From NCBI GenBank assembly GCA_963972195.1, contig CAXATH010000004.1, positions 262,223 through 326,222 of the forward strand: DNA of 64,000 bases, in the 5' to 3' direction. This DNA is from Litorimonas sp963972195. GTDB taxonomy: Bacteria; Pseudomonadota; Alphaproteobacteria; Caulobacterales; Maricaulaceae. Below the pieces are notes generated by a model. It saw only the letters and a program-made list of their open reading frames with translations, had not been told where the DNA came from and made no database searches. Positions 1 through 8,398 of this stretch are shown here, piece by piece. A program made the translations under genes and the position numbers. The stretch's first letter is position 1. The number at the start of each line of letters is the position of its first letter.

Positions 1-837
1 CTCGTCATCTTAACAGGCCGCGATTTCGGCGAGATGAAAAAGGCGGAAACCCGCGCCAAGACCGAAAACAAGATTCTTCGAGACGGCGCCGTTCCCATGA
101 TTGCGGGCGACATTACCATGATGGAAGCCAAAGAGGACGCCGCTCCCAAAGCGCGAAATATGCTCATACCCATTGTGGCGCTGGTCTTGCTTATGCCGGT
201 TTTTCTTATCTTTACGGGCTGGGCTCCGTCGGCAGAAGCGCCAAATTCCTTCTTTGACATCATCAATCGGGCGTCCGGCTCTAAATCTGTTCTCTATTCC
301 GTTTGCGGGGCCATACTGGTCTCTATGATCTTGAACAAATCACAGGGCATTATGGGCATTCGGGAAATGGTGGACGTAATTCTTAAAGGGATGTCCGGTA
401 TGGTGCCTCTGGCTTTGCTCATGGTGTTCGCCTTTGCCTTGGGAACGCTTTGCGGGGACCTCGGCACCGGAATATATGTTGCTGAACAGGCCAAACCCTT
501 CCTCTCGCCCGCTCTCGTACCGGCACTGATTTTTATCATTAGCGGGTTTATTGCGTTCTCGACGGGGACAAGTTGGGGCACGTTTGCGATCATGATCGCG
601 ATTGCCGTTCCTCTTGCGCAGGGTTTAGACACAAATGTCACCCTAGCGGTCGCAGCGGCACTTGGCGGCGGAGTTTTTGGGGACCATTGCAGCCCCACCT
701 CTGATACGTCGATTATTACCTCTATGGCGACGGCCAATGATCATATTGACCATGTCAGAACGCAGCTCCCTTACGCCCTTTTGGCCGGAGCAGGGGCTAC
801 ACTCCTCTATTTGGCATTAGGATTTTCCGGCGTTTAG
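1..837 (+). CDS. nhaC: Na+/H+ antiporter, NhaC family (5' end outside window)
   Basis: The frame is open from base 1, so the ATG at 34 is internal and the gene starts before the window. About 278 C-terminal residues are visible. They contain several long hydrophobic segments and, near residue 230, the motif GDHCSPTSDTSI, which matches the conserved ion-path signature of NhaC-type sodium/proton antiporters (GDHCSPISDT in the family). The likely role is inner-membrane Na+/H+ exchange for pH and salt balance, fitting a marine lifestyle. Its stop codon overlaps that of the convergent TPR gene by about three bases, so no separate terminator fits between them. The family call is firm; the substrate is inferred. 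Confidence 0.85.
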   Translation, partial: LVILTGRDFGEMKKAETRAKTENKILRDGAVPMIAGDITMMEAKEDAAPKARNMLIPIVALVLLMPVFLIFTGWAPSAEAPNSFFDIINRASGSKSVLYSVCGAILVSMILNKSQGIMGIREMVDVILKGMSGMVPLALLMVFAFALGTLCGDLGTGIYVAEQAKPFLSPALVPALIFIISGFIAFSTGTSWGTFAIMIAIAVPLAQGLDTNVTLAVAAALGGGVFGDHCSPTSDTSIITSMATANDHIDHVRTQLPYALLAGAGATLLYLALGFSGV

Positions 838-1574
838 GAAGGCGGAGCGGAGAGAGCTTTCCCAAGGGTGAGCGTGGCCTCGTTTAACGCTTCCAGATCT
901 TTACATCCGTTTCCGCAAGCGCGTCTTTGTTTGTCCAGCTTTTTCAAGTGATTTCCGGCAGCTTCATAGTTGCCGTCGCGTAATTCCAGTAATCCCAGAC
1001 GCATGCGCGCGTCGTAATTGCGGTAATTATGCTCCAGCGATTCAGAGAGGCTTTCTTTGGCTTCGGCAAATTTTCCAAGCTGAATTTGCGACAGGCCGCT
1101 CATATATCGTGAAAAGCCGAAATCCTCATAAGTGATTTTACCGTCTGCATTCAAAGACGTAACCGCCTGAATATTTGAAGAAGAGGCCGCATTGGACGCG
1201 GAGGTTGAAGACAGATTAAGGGTTGGACCAGAGGAGCCTCCATCCGTACTTCCGCCGGCGGAGCTGACCTGTGCTAAGCCAGAAGAAAGCTGAGCACTTA
1301 TGTCGGCATTGGACATGGTCCGCGCAGCGCGTTTCACGGCCCGCTCTGATCGCTTCAATGACTGGAAGTGATTTTCAAATTCGATTTCTGCTGTGGCGTA
1401 ATCACCGGCGTTGAACGCCCGCATCGCTCTATTGCCGGATTGCCCGCGCTGACCATAAGCGATGATTTCGTCTACTGGCGCTTTTTCCGAAGCGGTCTCG
1501 GCGGAGCCCTGAGCGTAAGCGGCGGTGGAAACAGCGCAGCAAAGCGCAGCTGAAAGCAAAGCGGACTTAAACAT
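834..1574 (-). CDS. Secreted TPR-repeat protein
   Basis: A 246-residue protein with a clear signal peptide (hydrophobic residues 4-20 ending in AYAQ). After it come TPR-like helices: one around GDYATAEIEFENHF (about residues 57-70), then two or three between residues 155 and 225 (LGKFAEAKESL and DGNYEAAGNHL). A Ser/Gly/Thr-rich linker at about 105-140 separates the two blocks. Two cysteines lie near the C-terminus (CGNGC), possibly a disulfide in the periplasm. TPR proteins act as scaffolds; I cannot name the partner. The ATG at 1574 is preceded by a GGAG ribosome site. It lies downstream of dnaJ on the same strand with an 85-base gap. Confidence 0.75.
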   Translation of the reverse strand: MFKSALLSAALCCAVSTAAYAQGSAETASEKAPVDEIIAYGQRGQSGNRAMRAFNAGDYATAEIEFENHFQSLKRSERAVKRAARTMSNADISAQLSSGLAQVSSAGGSTDGGSSGPTLNLSSTSASNAASSSNIQAVTSLNADGKITYEDFGFSRYMSGLSQIQLGKFAEAKESLSESLEHNYRNYDARMRLGLLELRDGNYEAAGNHLKKLDKQRRACGNGCKDLEALNEATLTLGKALSAPPS

Positions 1575-1659
1575 ATTCAGGCTCCAATAATTAGAGACTG
1601 AACATACCAGACTTTCCGGAGGAATAAAATAGATGGCCCAAAAGGGGCTTTTTCCAGAT

Positions 1660-2814
1660 TTAGTCTACCAATTCATCCCAAAAAGCGCGTGCTTTATCGA
1701 AGAAGTTTTTGCTCTCCGGGCTGATCTCATCCCCGCCTTCTTTTGCAAACTCTTCCAGAATTTCTCGCTGGCGTTTGTTGAGTTTCGAAGGGGTTTCAAC
1801 GCTTAGCTCGACATACATGTCGCCGCGTTGATTTGAACGCAAAGTGCTCATCCCTTTGCCGCGCAGGCGCATCCGGCGGCCGGATTGGCTGCCGTCGGGG
1901 ATTTTGAGTTTGGAGCGTCCGCCGTCGATTGTCGGAATTTCAATTTCCCCGCCAAGCGCCGCCGTCGTCATCGGAACGGGCGTTCGGCAAAACAGGCTTG
2001 CGCCTTCGCGCTCGAACAAATTATGAGGTTTGATAGAAACGAAAATATAGAGGTCGCCGCGCTGACCGGGGCCGCCGCGTTTCGGGGCTGCATCGCCTTG
2101 GCCGGAGAGCCTTATGCGAGTGCCGTCTTCCACGCCCGCAGGAATAGAAACGTCCAGGGCTGTTGGTTGTCGAACCTGACCTTGGCCATCACAGGATTTG
2201 CAAGGGTCAGATACATATTCGCCTTGACCGCCGCAGGTCGTGCAAGGCCGCTCCATTGTGAAGAAACCCTGTTGTGTTCGAACGCGTCCTGCACCGCCGC
2301 AGGTAGAGCACGTCTCGATAGACGCACCGGGCTCTGCCCCGACCCCGTCACAACGCTCACAATCCTCGGCGATAGGAATCTCAATATCTATATCTTTGCC
2401 GTGAAAGGCGTCTTCGAGAGTGATTTCCATTTCATAGCGAAGGTCAGATCCGCGCTGCACGGATTGCCGTCCGCGTCCGCCGCCAAACATATCGGCGAAT
2501 CCGCCGCCGGCGGCCCCTCCGCCGAAAATCTGGCTAAATATATCGCCAAAGTCCTGGAAACCTGCGCCGCCGCCCATGCCTCCGCCTTGTTCAAAGGCCG
2601 CGTGACCCATCCGGTCATAGGCTGCGCGCTTTTGCCCGTCAGACAGCACACCATATGCTTCGTTTAGCTCTTTAAAGCGGGCTTCGGCTTCGGGATCGTC
2701 TGGGTGTCGGTCCGGGTGACACTCCATCGCTTTCTTCCGAAAGGCGGATTTCAGTGATTTGGCATCAGCGTTTTTTGCGACGCCTAATGTTTCGTAATAG
2801 TCGCGTTTTGCCAC
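1660..2814 (-). CDS. dnaJ: Chaperone protein DnaJ
   Basis: DnaJ (Hsp40) delivers unfolded clients to DnaK and stimulates its ATPase. The 384 residues show the full class I layout. The J domain has HPD at residues 33-35. A Gly/Phe-rich linker (about 76-120, many GGG) follows. The zinc domain has four CxxCxGxG-type repeats (CERCDGVG, CSTCGGAG, CTTCGGQG, CKSCDGQG), and then the two beta-barrel C-terminal domains. The start is GTG (MAKRDYYETLG), with AAGGA about ten bases upstream. It lies in the same direction as dnaK, but a glycosyltransferase gene and a terminator-like hairpin sit between them, so it is probably not simply co-transcribed with dnaK. Confidence 0.98.
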   Translation of the reverse strand: MAKRDYYETLGVAKNADAKSLKSAFRKKAMECHPDRHPDDPEAEARFKELNEAYGVLSDGQKRAAYDRMGHAAFEQGGGMGGGAGFQDFGDIFSQIFGGGAAGGGFADMFGGGRGRQSVQRGSDLRYEMEITLEDAFHGKDIDIEIPIAEDCERCDGVGAEPGASIETCSTCGGAGRVRTQQGFFTMERPCTTCGGQGEYVSDPCKSCDGQGQVRQPTALDVSIPAGVEDGTRIRLSGQGDAAPKRGGPGQRGDLYIFVSIKPHNLFEREGASLFCRTPVPMTTAALGGEIEIPTIDGGRSKLKIPDGSQSGRRMRLRGKGMSTLRSNQRGDMYVELSVETPSKLNKRQREILEEFAKEGGDEISPESKNFFDKARAFWDELVD

Positions 2815-2862
2815 GGCTTATATTCCTTGATTGTCGTTTGACAGTATCTCTCGCCGCCCGTT

Positions 2863-3963
2863 TTAGCCTAGCGCGAGAACGTCTCCGATCTGGCGATCCC
2901 AGAGGAGCGTTTGCGCTTGTGCATGAGCAGCGTTCCCCATGTGGGAAGCACGGTCCGGTTCGTCAATAAGCCCTTGCAGGGCAATGACAACTTCCTCGAG
3001 ATTTTCTCCGTCCACGACCAGACCGGTTTTGCTGTGCTGCACTGCATCGGGCGCGCCGCCTGCGTTCCCGGATATGCTCGGCAGGCGGTGCAGACCTGCC
3101 TCGATATAGGTAATCCCGAAGCCTTCGCACTGATCGCCAACCTGTCGTCCGGGCTGCATATAGATGTCGGCGCTGTCAAAGAGGGCGGATTTTCGGCCCC
3201 CCTCGACCCGTCCGGCAAAGGTCACACCGCCTGATAAATTAGCGCTTTCGACGATCTCTTTCAGCCTGTCCAGATCCGGTCCGGTTCCGGCAATGACCAT
3301 CTGGGCTTTAATGTCTTTGAGTGTGAGTTGGCGCAAAGCCGTAATCGCTGTGTCTATCCCTTTCCAGTCTACAAGCCGGCAGAGAGCCAGCAGACGCGTT
3401 CCCTCCGCAGGCCACAGATTATCTGCAAATGTTTTGTCCGCCTCCGTTATCGGCTCCGGCTCGGAAACCGGATTGGGGCGTACATGCAGCTCCGGCCCTC
3501 CTTTATGAGGCAAATAGGCTTCGACGCGCAGCGCTGTTTGCGAGGAAACAGCAATGATATGATCGGCCTTCTCTAAAGACCGCATAATACGCGCCGTTTT
3601 GGAACTATTCGGGTCTTTGGGGAATTCGTTGCCATGGGCATAAATCAGAACCGGAACGTCCATATCAGCGGCAAGAAATTCCGCGCTTTTCCAGCTGTCA
3701 CAGACGAGGCGGCTGACCGAATTATCCTCGCAAAACCGTTTAATCGCTGAGGCCTTATTTCGTCTGCGCCATTGTTTCAAACCACTGAACCGGCGCACCA
3801 TGTAAGGGGCATCCGCGTCCCGGTCATAAGCCACGGCGCGGCGGTCCCCATCCGCATAGACGACAACCTCTTCAATTCTCGCGGCCGCGCGGGCAAACCC
3901 GTCCATCAGGGTTTGAATGCCTCCAGAGCGGGGCGGGAAAGCCTGTACAGACATCAAAATCAT
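2863..3963 (-). CDS. Glycosyltransferase family 4 (GT-B fold)
   Basis: A 366-residue GT4-type glycosyltransferase. The N-terminal half has the Gly-rich entry loop PPRSGGIQTLMDG (about 10-22). The C-terminal half has LCRLVDWKGIDTAI and the EGFGITYIEAG stretch, which contains the conserved E-x7-E nucleotide-sugar binding signature of GT4 enzymes. No transmembrane segment is visible, so it probably acts at the cytoplasmic face on cell-surface polysaccharide or glycolipid. The acceptor is unknown. It sits between dnaK and dnaJ, 17 bases beyond a hairpin terminator. No strong ribosome site is visible at ATG 3963; ATG 3954 (MSVQ) is an alternative start. Confidence 0.85.
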   Translation of the reverse strand: MILMSVQAFPPRSGGIQTLMDGFARAAARIEEVVVYADGDRRAVAYDRDADAPYMVRRFSGLKQWRRRNKASAIKRFCEDNSVSRLVCDSWKSAEFLAADMDVPVLIYAHGNEFPKDPNSSKTARIMRSLEKADHIIAVSSQTALRVEAYLPHKGGPELHVRPNPVSEPEPITEADKTFADNLWPAEGTRLLALCRLVDWKGIDTAITALRQLTLKDIKAQMVIAGTGPDLDRLKEIVESANLSGGVTFAGRVEGGRKSALFDSADIYMQPGRQVGDQCEGFGITYIEAGLHRLPSISGNAGGAPDAVQHSKTGLVVDGENLEEVVIALQGLIDEPDRASHMGNAAHAQAQTLLWDRQIGDVLALG

Positions 3964-3980
3964 GAATTATCTATCCAATA

Positions 3981-4010
3981 AAAAACCCCCTGCGCCTAGA
4001 CGCAGAGGGT
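3981..4010 (-). terminator. Rho-independent terminator of dnaK
   Basis: On the minus strand a 10-bp stem (ACCCTCTGCG paired with CGCAGGGGGT, one G-T pair) with a six-base loop is followed by six T. It starts 27 bases after the dnaK stop and lies just before the glycosyltransferase start, so it should separate dnaK from the downstream genes. Confidence 0.8.
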
Positions 4011-4036
4011 AAAATTTTCGAAAATTTATAAATCGC

Positions 4037-5950
4037 TTAGGACTTGTCGTCTTCCACGTCTTCAAATTCGGCGTCGACAACGTCTTCGTCATCATCATCT
4101 GCCGCGTCAGCCGCAGCAGAGGCCGGGCCGCCATCATCTTCTTGGGAGTTAGCGTAAATCGCTTCACCCATTTTCATGACAGCTGCAGTGAGCACCTGAA
4201 TTTTATCCGTGATCAACGCTGTATCGTCAGTTTCCGCAACTTCGCGGAGTTCTTTGATCGCGTCTTCAATCGCTTCCTTGTCTTCGTCAGAGAGGCTTTC
4301 GCCGTGCTCTTTCACGTCAGACTCGGCTTTGTGCGTCAGCGCTTCAGCTTGGTTCTTGGCTTCGGCCAATTCGCGGCGGGCTTTATCCTCATCCGCATTG
4401 GCTTCGGCGTCTTTAACCATGGCTTCAATATCGTCCTCGGACAGACCGCCACTGGCTTGGATACGAATTTGTTGTTCCTTGCCTGTCGCTTTGTCCTTGG
4501 CTGACACGTTCACAATGCCGTTGGCGTCGATGTCAAAAGTGACTTCGATTTGCGGCATGCCGCGCGGCGCCGGAGGAATACCCACCAAATCAAATTGACC
4601 GAGCAATTTGTTATCAGCGGCCATTTCACGTTCGCCCTGAGAAACCCGGATTGTCACCGCGGACTGATTGTCAGCCGCTGTCGAATAAACCTGGGACTTC
4701 TTCGTCGGAATTGTTGTGTTACGGTCGATCATCCGGGTAAACACGCCGCCTTCGGTTTCGATGCCGAGAGACAGAGGCGTCACGTCGAGCAAGAGAACGT
4801 CTTTGACGTCGCCCTGCAAGACACCGGCCTGAATAGCGGCGCCCATGGCAACCACTTCGTCCGGGTTCACACCTTTATGAGGATCTTTACCAAAGAAATC
4901 AGACACGGCCTTTTGAACGGCTGGCATACGGGTCATCCCGCCGACCAGAACGACATCATCAATATCGCCGGCTTTAAGGCCTGCATCGGAAAGAGCCTTT
5001 TTACATGGCGCAATCGTCCGTTTTATAAGATCACCGACCAGTGTTTCCAGCTTGGCGCGGGATAGCTTCATGTTCAAATGTTTCGGGCCGGAAGAGTCCG
5101 CCGTAATAAAGGGCAGGTTCACTTCATAAGAAGAAGCGGATGACAGCTCTTTCTTGGCTTTCTCGGCTTCTTCGCGAAGACGTTGCAGTGCGAGCTTGTC
5201 GCCTGACAGGTCGATGCCTGTGTCTTTCTTGAATTCCGCATTGAAATATTCAACGATGGCCATGTCGAAATCTTCACCGCCGAGGAATGTATCACCATTG
5301 GTGGATTTTACTTCAAAGACGCCGTCTCCGATTTCGAGGATCGAGACGTCAAATGTACCGCCGCCCAAATCATAAACCGCAATCGTTTTGCCGTCTTCTT
5401 TGTCCATACCATAAGCAAGCGCAGCGGCTGTCGGCTCGTTAATGATACGCAGAACTTCAAGACCGGCAATTTTACCGGCATCTTTTGTGGCCTGACGCTG
5501 AGCGTCGTTAAAGTAAGCCGGAACGGTAATAACGGCCTGTGAAACGCCAGTACCCAAATAGTCTTCAGCGGTTTCCTTCATTTTAGTCAGGATCATCGCA
5601 GAAACTTCGGACGGGCTTAACGCTTTGCCGTCGCGATTTTCGACATAAGCGTCGCCGCCTTTGCCTTTAACGATTTTATACGGAACCATCTTGGCGTCTT
5701 TCTTGACGGCCGGGTCTGTCATGGCGCGGCCAATCAGACGCTTAATGGCGTAATAAGTGTGTTCCGGGTTAGTCACCGCTTGGCGACGCGCCGGTGTGCC
5801 GATGAGGCGTTCGCCGTCTTCCGTAAAGGCGACGACGGATGGGGTCGTGCGTTGACCCTCTGCATTTTCGATAACCCGGGGCTTGTCACCGTCCATTACG
5901 GCAACACATGAATTTGTCGTACCCAGGTCAATACCAATCACTTTAGACAT
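4037..5950 (-). CDS. dnaK: Molecular chaperone DnaK (Hsp70)
   Basis: The ATP-dependent Hsp70 chaperone. The 637 residues match the family length. The N-terminal nucleotide-binding domain begins MSKVIGIDLGTTNSCVAV (phosphate 1 loop) and contains YDLGGGTFDVSIL (phosphate 2) and VVLVGGMTRMPAVQ (adenosine site). The DDVLLLDVTPLSLGIET linker leads into the substrate-binding domain. The tail is acidic (DDDDEDVVDAEFEDVEDD), as in other DnaK proteins. AAAAGGAG lies seven bases before ATG 5950. An RpoH-type promoter at 6071-6100 gives a leader of about 110 bases. A GGCC-flanked hairpin (5969-5984) lies just upstream of the ribosome site. Confidence 0.99.
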   Translation of the reverse strand: MSKVIGIDLGTTNSCVAVMDGDKPRVIENAEGQRTTPSVVAFTEDGERLIGTPARRQAVTNPEHTYYAIKRLIGRAMTDPAVKKDAKMVPYKIVKGKGGDAYVENRDGKALSPSEVSAMILTKMKETAEDYLGTGVSQAVITVPAYFNDAQRQATKDAGKIAGLEVLRIINEPTAAALAYGMDKEDGKTIAVYDLGGGTFDVSILEIGDGVFEVKSTNGDTFLGGEDFDMAIVEYFNAEFKKDTGIDLSGDKLALQRLREEAEKAKKELSSASSYEVNLPFITADSSGPKHLNMKLSRAKLETLVGDLIKRTIAPCKKALSDAGLKAGDIDDVVLVGGMTRMPAVQKAVSDFFGKDPHKGVNPDEVVAMGAAIQAGVLQGDVKDVLLLDVTPLSLGIETEGGVFTRMIDRNTTIPTKKSQVYSTAADNQSAVTIRVSQGEREMAADNKLLGQFDLVGIPPAPRGMPQIEVTFDIDANGIVNVSAKDKATGKEQQIRIQASGGLSEDDIEAMVKDAEANADEDKARRELAEAKNQAEALTHKAESDVKEHGESLSDEDKEAIEDAIKELREVAETDDTALITDKIQVLTAAVMKMGEAIYANSQEDDGGPASAAADAADDDDEDVVDAEFEDVEDDKS

Positions 5951-6070
5951 GGTTTGCTCCTTTTATGCGGCCCCTTCAAAGGCCACGACGTTAATAATGG
6001 GGTGTGCCTGCTCTGTCTGAAACTTCAGCTTTCCTGCAGTTTTATGCAGAGAAACTCACCGTCTGCCCCG

Positions 6071-6100
6071 ATATGGGGGACGACGCGCCCCATGCAAGGG
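6071..6100 (-). promoter_or_regulatory. RpoH (sigma-32) heat-shock promoter of dnaK
   Basis: Read on the minus strand: CCCTTGCAT, then 13 bases, then CCCCATAT. This matches the heat-shock consensus, in which alphaproteobacterial promoters keep CTTG at -35 and CCCCATNT at -10. It is correctly oriented about 120 bases upstream of the dnaK ATG, which makes the assignment strong without experimental data. Confidence 0.75.
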
Positions 6101-6143
6101 CAGGGCTCACATTTTTGTGTGTGTGGGATGCAGGGCAAGGCCT

Positions 6144-7439
6144 TTAGCGGGAGTTTAGCTCTCCAATTGCCAAGGCGAGACCGATGTCCTGACCGTCTAA
6201 ACCGACATCGACTCGTTTGGGCGAAATGCCTGCGATGAAATCTTCACGAGGGGTTCCGTCTATATGTGATAATAGTTCCGTGCCTAAATCCAGTCTCATA
6301 TCAGAGTCTTCCAGATAGCGGTTGGAAAGCCCTCCTAAAAGGTCCCCCATGTCAGATGCAATAACGGTCATGCCCGCCGCGCCATCCATCCCGATTGTAA
6401 TCCCCTCGCCCATACTGCCCGTCCAGGGCCCGGACAAAACAACCACTTTGTCTGGAGAAACATAAGGCGTACGCGGCTGAACGAGTTCTATAAATTTGCG
6501 GGGGACTGAAAATTCGCGTTCAAGCGAAGGGACCTCATGAATTTGGTAGGGTCGTTCTTCGGAAATAAAATGTCCGATAAGGCTGCGTCCGACCTCGGTA
6601 TTCCCGCCGCTGGGTGTGTTTCGCAAATCTAGAATAACGCCCTCTTTGCCGCGCACTTTCTCGATCGCTTTGTCAAAGAGGTTTATAAGGTTATTATTGC
6701 CTAGAGAGTTGTTCACCCTGATGATTGCCAGATTATCAACAAACTCAGTTGCAAGAGCCGGTTCACTTTGACGTTCTGCGGCAAATTCCCGAGGGGACCT
6801 AAGATTTAGTCTGTGGCTTTTTACTGGCCCCTGCAGCTCCAGTTCCCTTTCGCCCGCCCTGCGACCATTAACGGCCAGTGTGATGAGGTAGCTTTCCTGT
6901 TCTTGGCTCAAGGAAAAAGGCAGACCTTTCATTATATTTGAAAGTACAGACTTTGGAGGCAGGCCGTCAATTTTCACGACTTTCCAATTCGGACGAATGC
7001 CTGCTTTTGCTGCAGGCGAGACTAGTCGGACATGCTGGATAATAAACTCGTCGTCTAGTTTGCGAACGATCAGATCAGATGCAGAAGGAAAGACATTAAA
7101 ACTATCTGGTTCTAATGGCCCGACGATAATGTGTGGGTCAGTAAAAAGGTAAGTGGCGCGCCTGATAATATCTCTAAAGTCGGCGGCAGTTTGGGACCGC
7201 AGAGCGCTTGATTTGGTGACCGAAAACCATTCCTCTACATCCACACCCCGTCGGTCCAGATAGGCATAAAAAAGCCGAAACGTGTTTTCAAATTCATCCC
7301 AAGCGGAAGAAGCCTCAAACTTGACGTCCGTCAAAGAAACAACCTGATCATTTTTATGGCTTTGCGCATTTGCCAGTTCGCAAAATGATGTCAGTAAAAG
7401 GCTGAGAGATAGTAACAAGAGAAGGAAATGTCGTTTCAT
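6144..7439 (-). CDS. S41-family (C-terminal processing type) peptidase with PDZ domain
   Basis: A 431-residue exported protein with an N-terminal signal sequence (LLLLLSLSLLLTS, cleavage near ANAQ). A PDZ-like region (LVSPAAKAGIRPNWKVVKIDG, about 135-160) precedes the tail-specific protease core. VILDLRNTPSGGNTEVG is the typical beta-strand/turn of the S41 fold. GPWTGSMGEG places the expected nucleophile Ser at about residue 341. The general-base Lys downstream is not obvious: the segment after the Ser has no clear conserved Lys, so activity is uncertain. The likely site is the periplasm or outer membrane. It is divergent from alkB. AGGACGC lies directly before ATG 7439. Confidence 0.75.
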   Translation of the reverse strand: MKRHFLLLLLSLSLLLTSFCELANAQSHKNDQVVSLTDVKFEASSAWDEFENTFRLFYAYLDRRGVDVEEWFSVTKSSALRSQTAADFRDIIRRATYLFTDPHIIVGPLEPDSFNVFPSASDLIVRKLDDEFIIQHVRLVSPAAKAGIRPNWKVVKIDGLPPKSVLSNIMKGLPFSLSQEQESYLITLAVNGRRAGERELELQGPVKSHRLNLRSPREFAAERQSEPALATEFVDNLAIIRVNNSLGNNNLINLFDKAIEKVRGKEGVILDLRNTPSGGNTEVGRSLIGHFISEERPYQIHEVPSLEREFSVPRKFIELVQPRTPYVSPDKVVVLSGPWTGSMGEGITIGMDGAAGMTVIASDMGDLLGGLSNRYLEDSDMRLDLGTELLSHIDGTPREDFIAGISPKRVDVGLDGQDIGLALAIGELNSR

Positions 7440-7519
7440 GCGTCCTGATAGAATCTTGACGCTCTGGAATAAACAATAAATCCATTGTCAGTTCCTGAAT
7501 GCTTTGCCATTGAAACCTC

Positions 7520-8131
7520 ATGTCCGACTTCCCGAAAGGCTTTGCGCATTATCCGCTTTATTTCTCGCCCGAGGAGCAGGCCGGTTTGATAACGGATGTC
7601 AAAAACGGCGTCTTGCAAGCCCCGTTTTTTCAGCCGACCATGCCGCGGACGGGCGCGCCGCTTTCGGTCGTCATGAGCAATTTCGGGCCGTTGGGCTGGG
7701 TTACGGATAAGGGCGGTTATCGTTATGAGGCGCTCCACCCTAAAACGGGAAAGCCTTGGCCGGCCTTACCGCCCGCTTTGCAAAATTTGTGGGACGCGGT
7801 GAGCGGATATCCCGCCCCGCCCGAAGCCTGTCTGATTAACTGGTATCGGGACGGCGCGAAAATGGGACTTCATGTCGATAATGACGAGCAGAATATTCAA
7901 GCCCCCGTCGTCAGTGTGAGCCTCGGCGATCCAGCCATGTTTCGCATAGGCGGGCTAAAACGCGGCGGACCGACCAAAGGCGTGAAATTATTTTCCGGGG
8001 ATGTTGTCGTTCTGGCGGGAGAGGCTCGGCTGTGTCACCACGGGGTGAGTAAAGTCTCTTACGGAGAGAGCGCGCTCGTGCCAAAGGGCGGCAGAATTAA
8101 TCTGACAATGAGACGGGTGAGTCCCTTATGA
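7520..8131 (+). CDS. alkB: AlkB-family Fe(II)/2-oxoglutarate dioxygenase
   Basis: Removes alkyl groups from damaged nucleic acid bases by oxidation with Fe(II) and 2-oxoglutarate. The 203 residues keep all key positions of E. coli AlkB at the same spacing: the iron ligands H118-x-D120 (in GLHVDND) and H174 (in CHHGV), and the 2-oxoglutarate binding R192-x-N194 and R198 (in GRINLTMRR). NWYRDGAKMG before the HxD motif is also typical. Its stop overlaps the start of the next gene (ATGA), so the two are translationally coupled. Substrate (DNA or RNA) cannot be told from sequence. Confidence 0.93.
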   Translation: MSDFPKGFAHYPLYFSPEEQAGLITDVKNGVLQAPFFQPTMPRTGAPLSVVMSNFGPLGWVTDKGGYRYEALHPKTGKPWPALPPALQNLWDAVSGYPAPPEACLINWYRDGAKMGLHVDNDEQNIQAPVVSVSLGDPAMFRIGGLKRGGPTKGVKLFSGDVVVLAGEARLCHHGVSKVSYGESALVPKGGRINLTMRRVSPL

Positions 8132-8382
8132 CAATTTACGATGCTATTGGCATTACCGGCGTGGCCTTCGTCCTCTTGGCTTACGGCCTTTTGCAGGTCG
8201 AAAAAATTGACTCCCGAGGCTGGCGCTATTCAGCGCTTAATGCGTTTGGCGCGCTCCTGATTATGGTGTCGCTCTATTTCACCTTTAACCTCGCCTCATT
8301 TATCATCGAATGCGCGTGGCTGGCAATTAGTTTGTATGGATTGTTTAAGGCGTGGCGGACCCGTGGAGGGGCCCGCCAATAG
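8128..8382 (+). CDS. Small CBU_0592-type membrane protein
   Basis: An 84-residue protein with three hydrophobic segments (about 8-25, 38-56, 58-76). It begins with the pattern seen in the CBU_0592-like family (DAIGITGVAFVLLAYGLLQVEKI) and has SALNAFGALLIMVSL in the middle. Function is unknown for the family. It overlaps alkB by four bases (ATGA), so it is probably translated from the same transcript. It is not known to be part of the AlkB repair reaction. Confidence 0.75.
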   Translation: MTIYDAIGITGVAFVLLAYGLLQVEKIDSRGWRYSALNAFGALLIMVSLYFTFNLASFIIECAWLAISLYGLFKAWRTRGGARQ

Positions 8383-8398
8383 GCACTAGTATTCCGAC

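Noticed and set aside
1885..2667. 260-residue open frame on the plus strand opposite dnaJ
   Set aside because: It lies entirely antisense to a clear dnaJ, has no ribosome site and no recognisable motif.
4550..5065. 171-residue open frame opposite dnaK
   Set aside because: Antisense shadow of conserved dnaK codons.
7436..7738. 100-residue minus-strand open frame opposite alkB start
   Set aside because: Overlaps alkB and the S41 gene start; no ribosome site and no motif.
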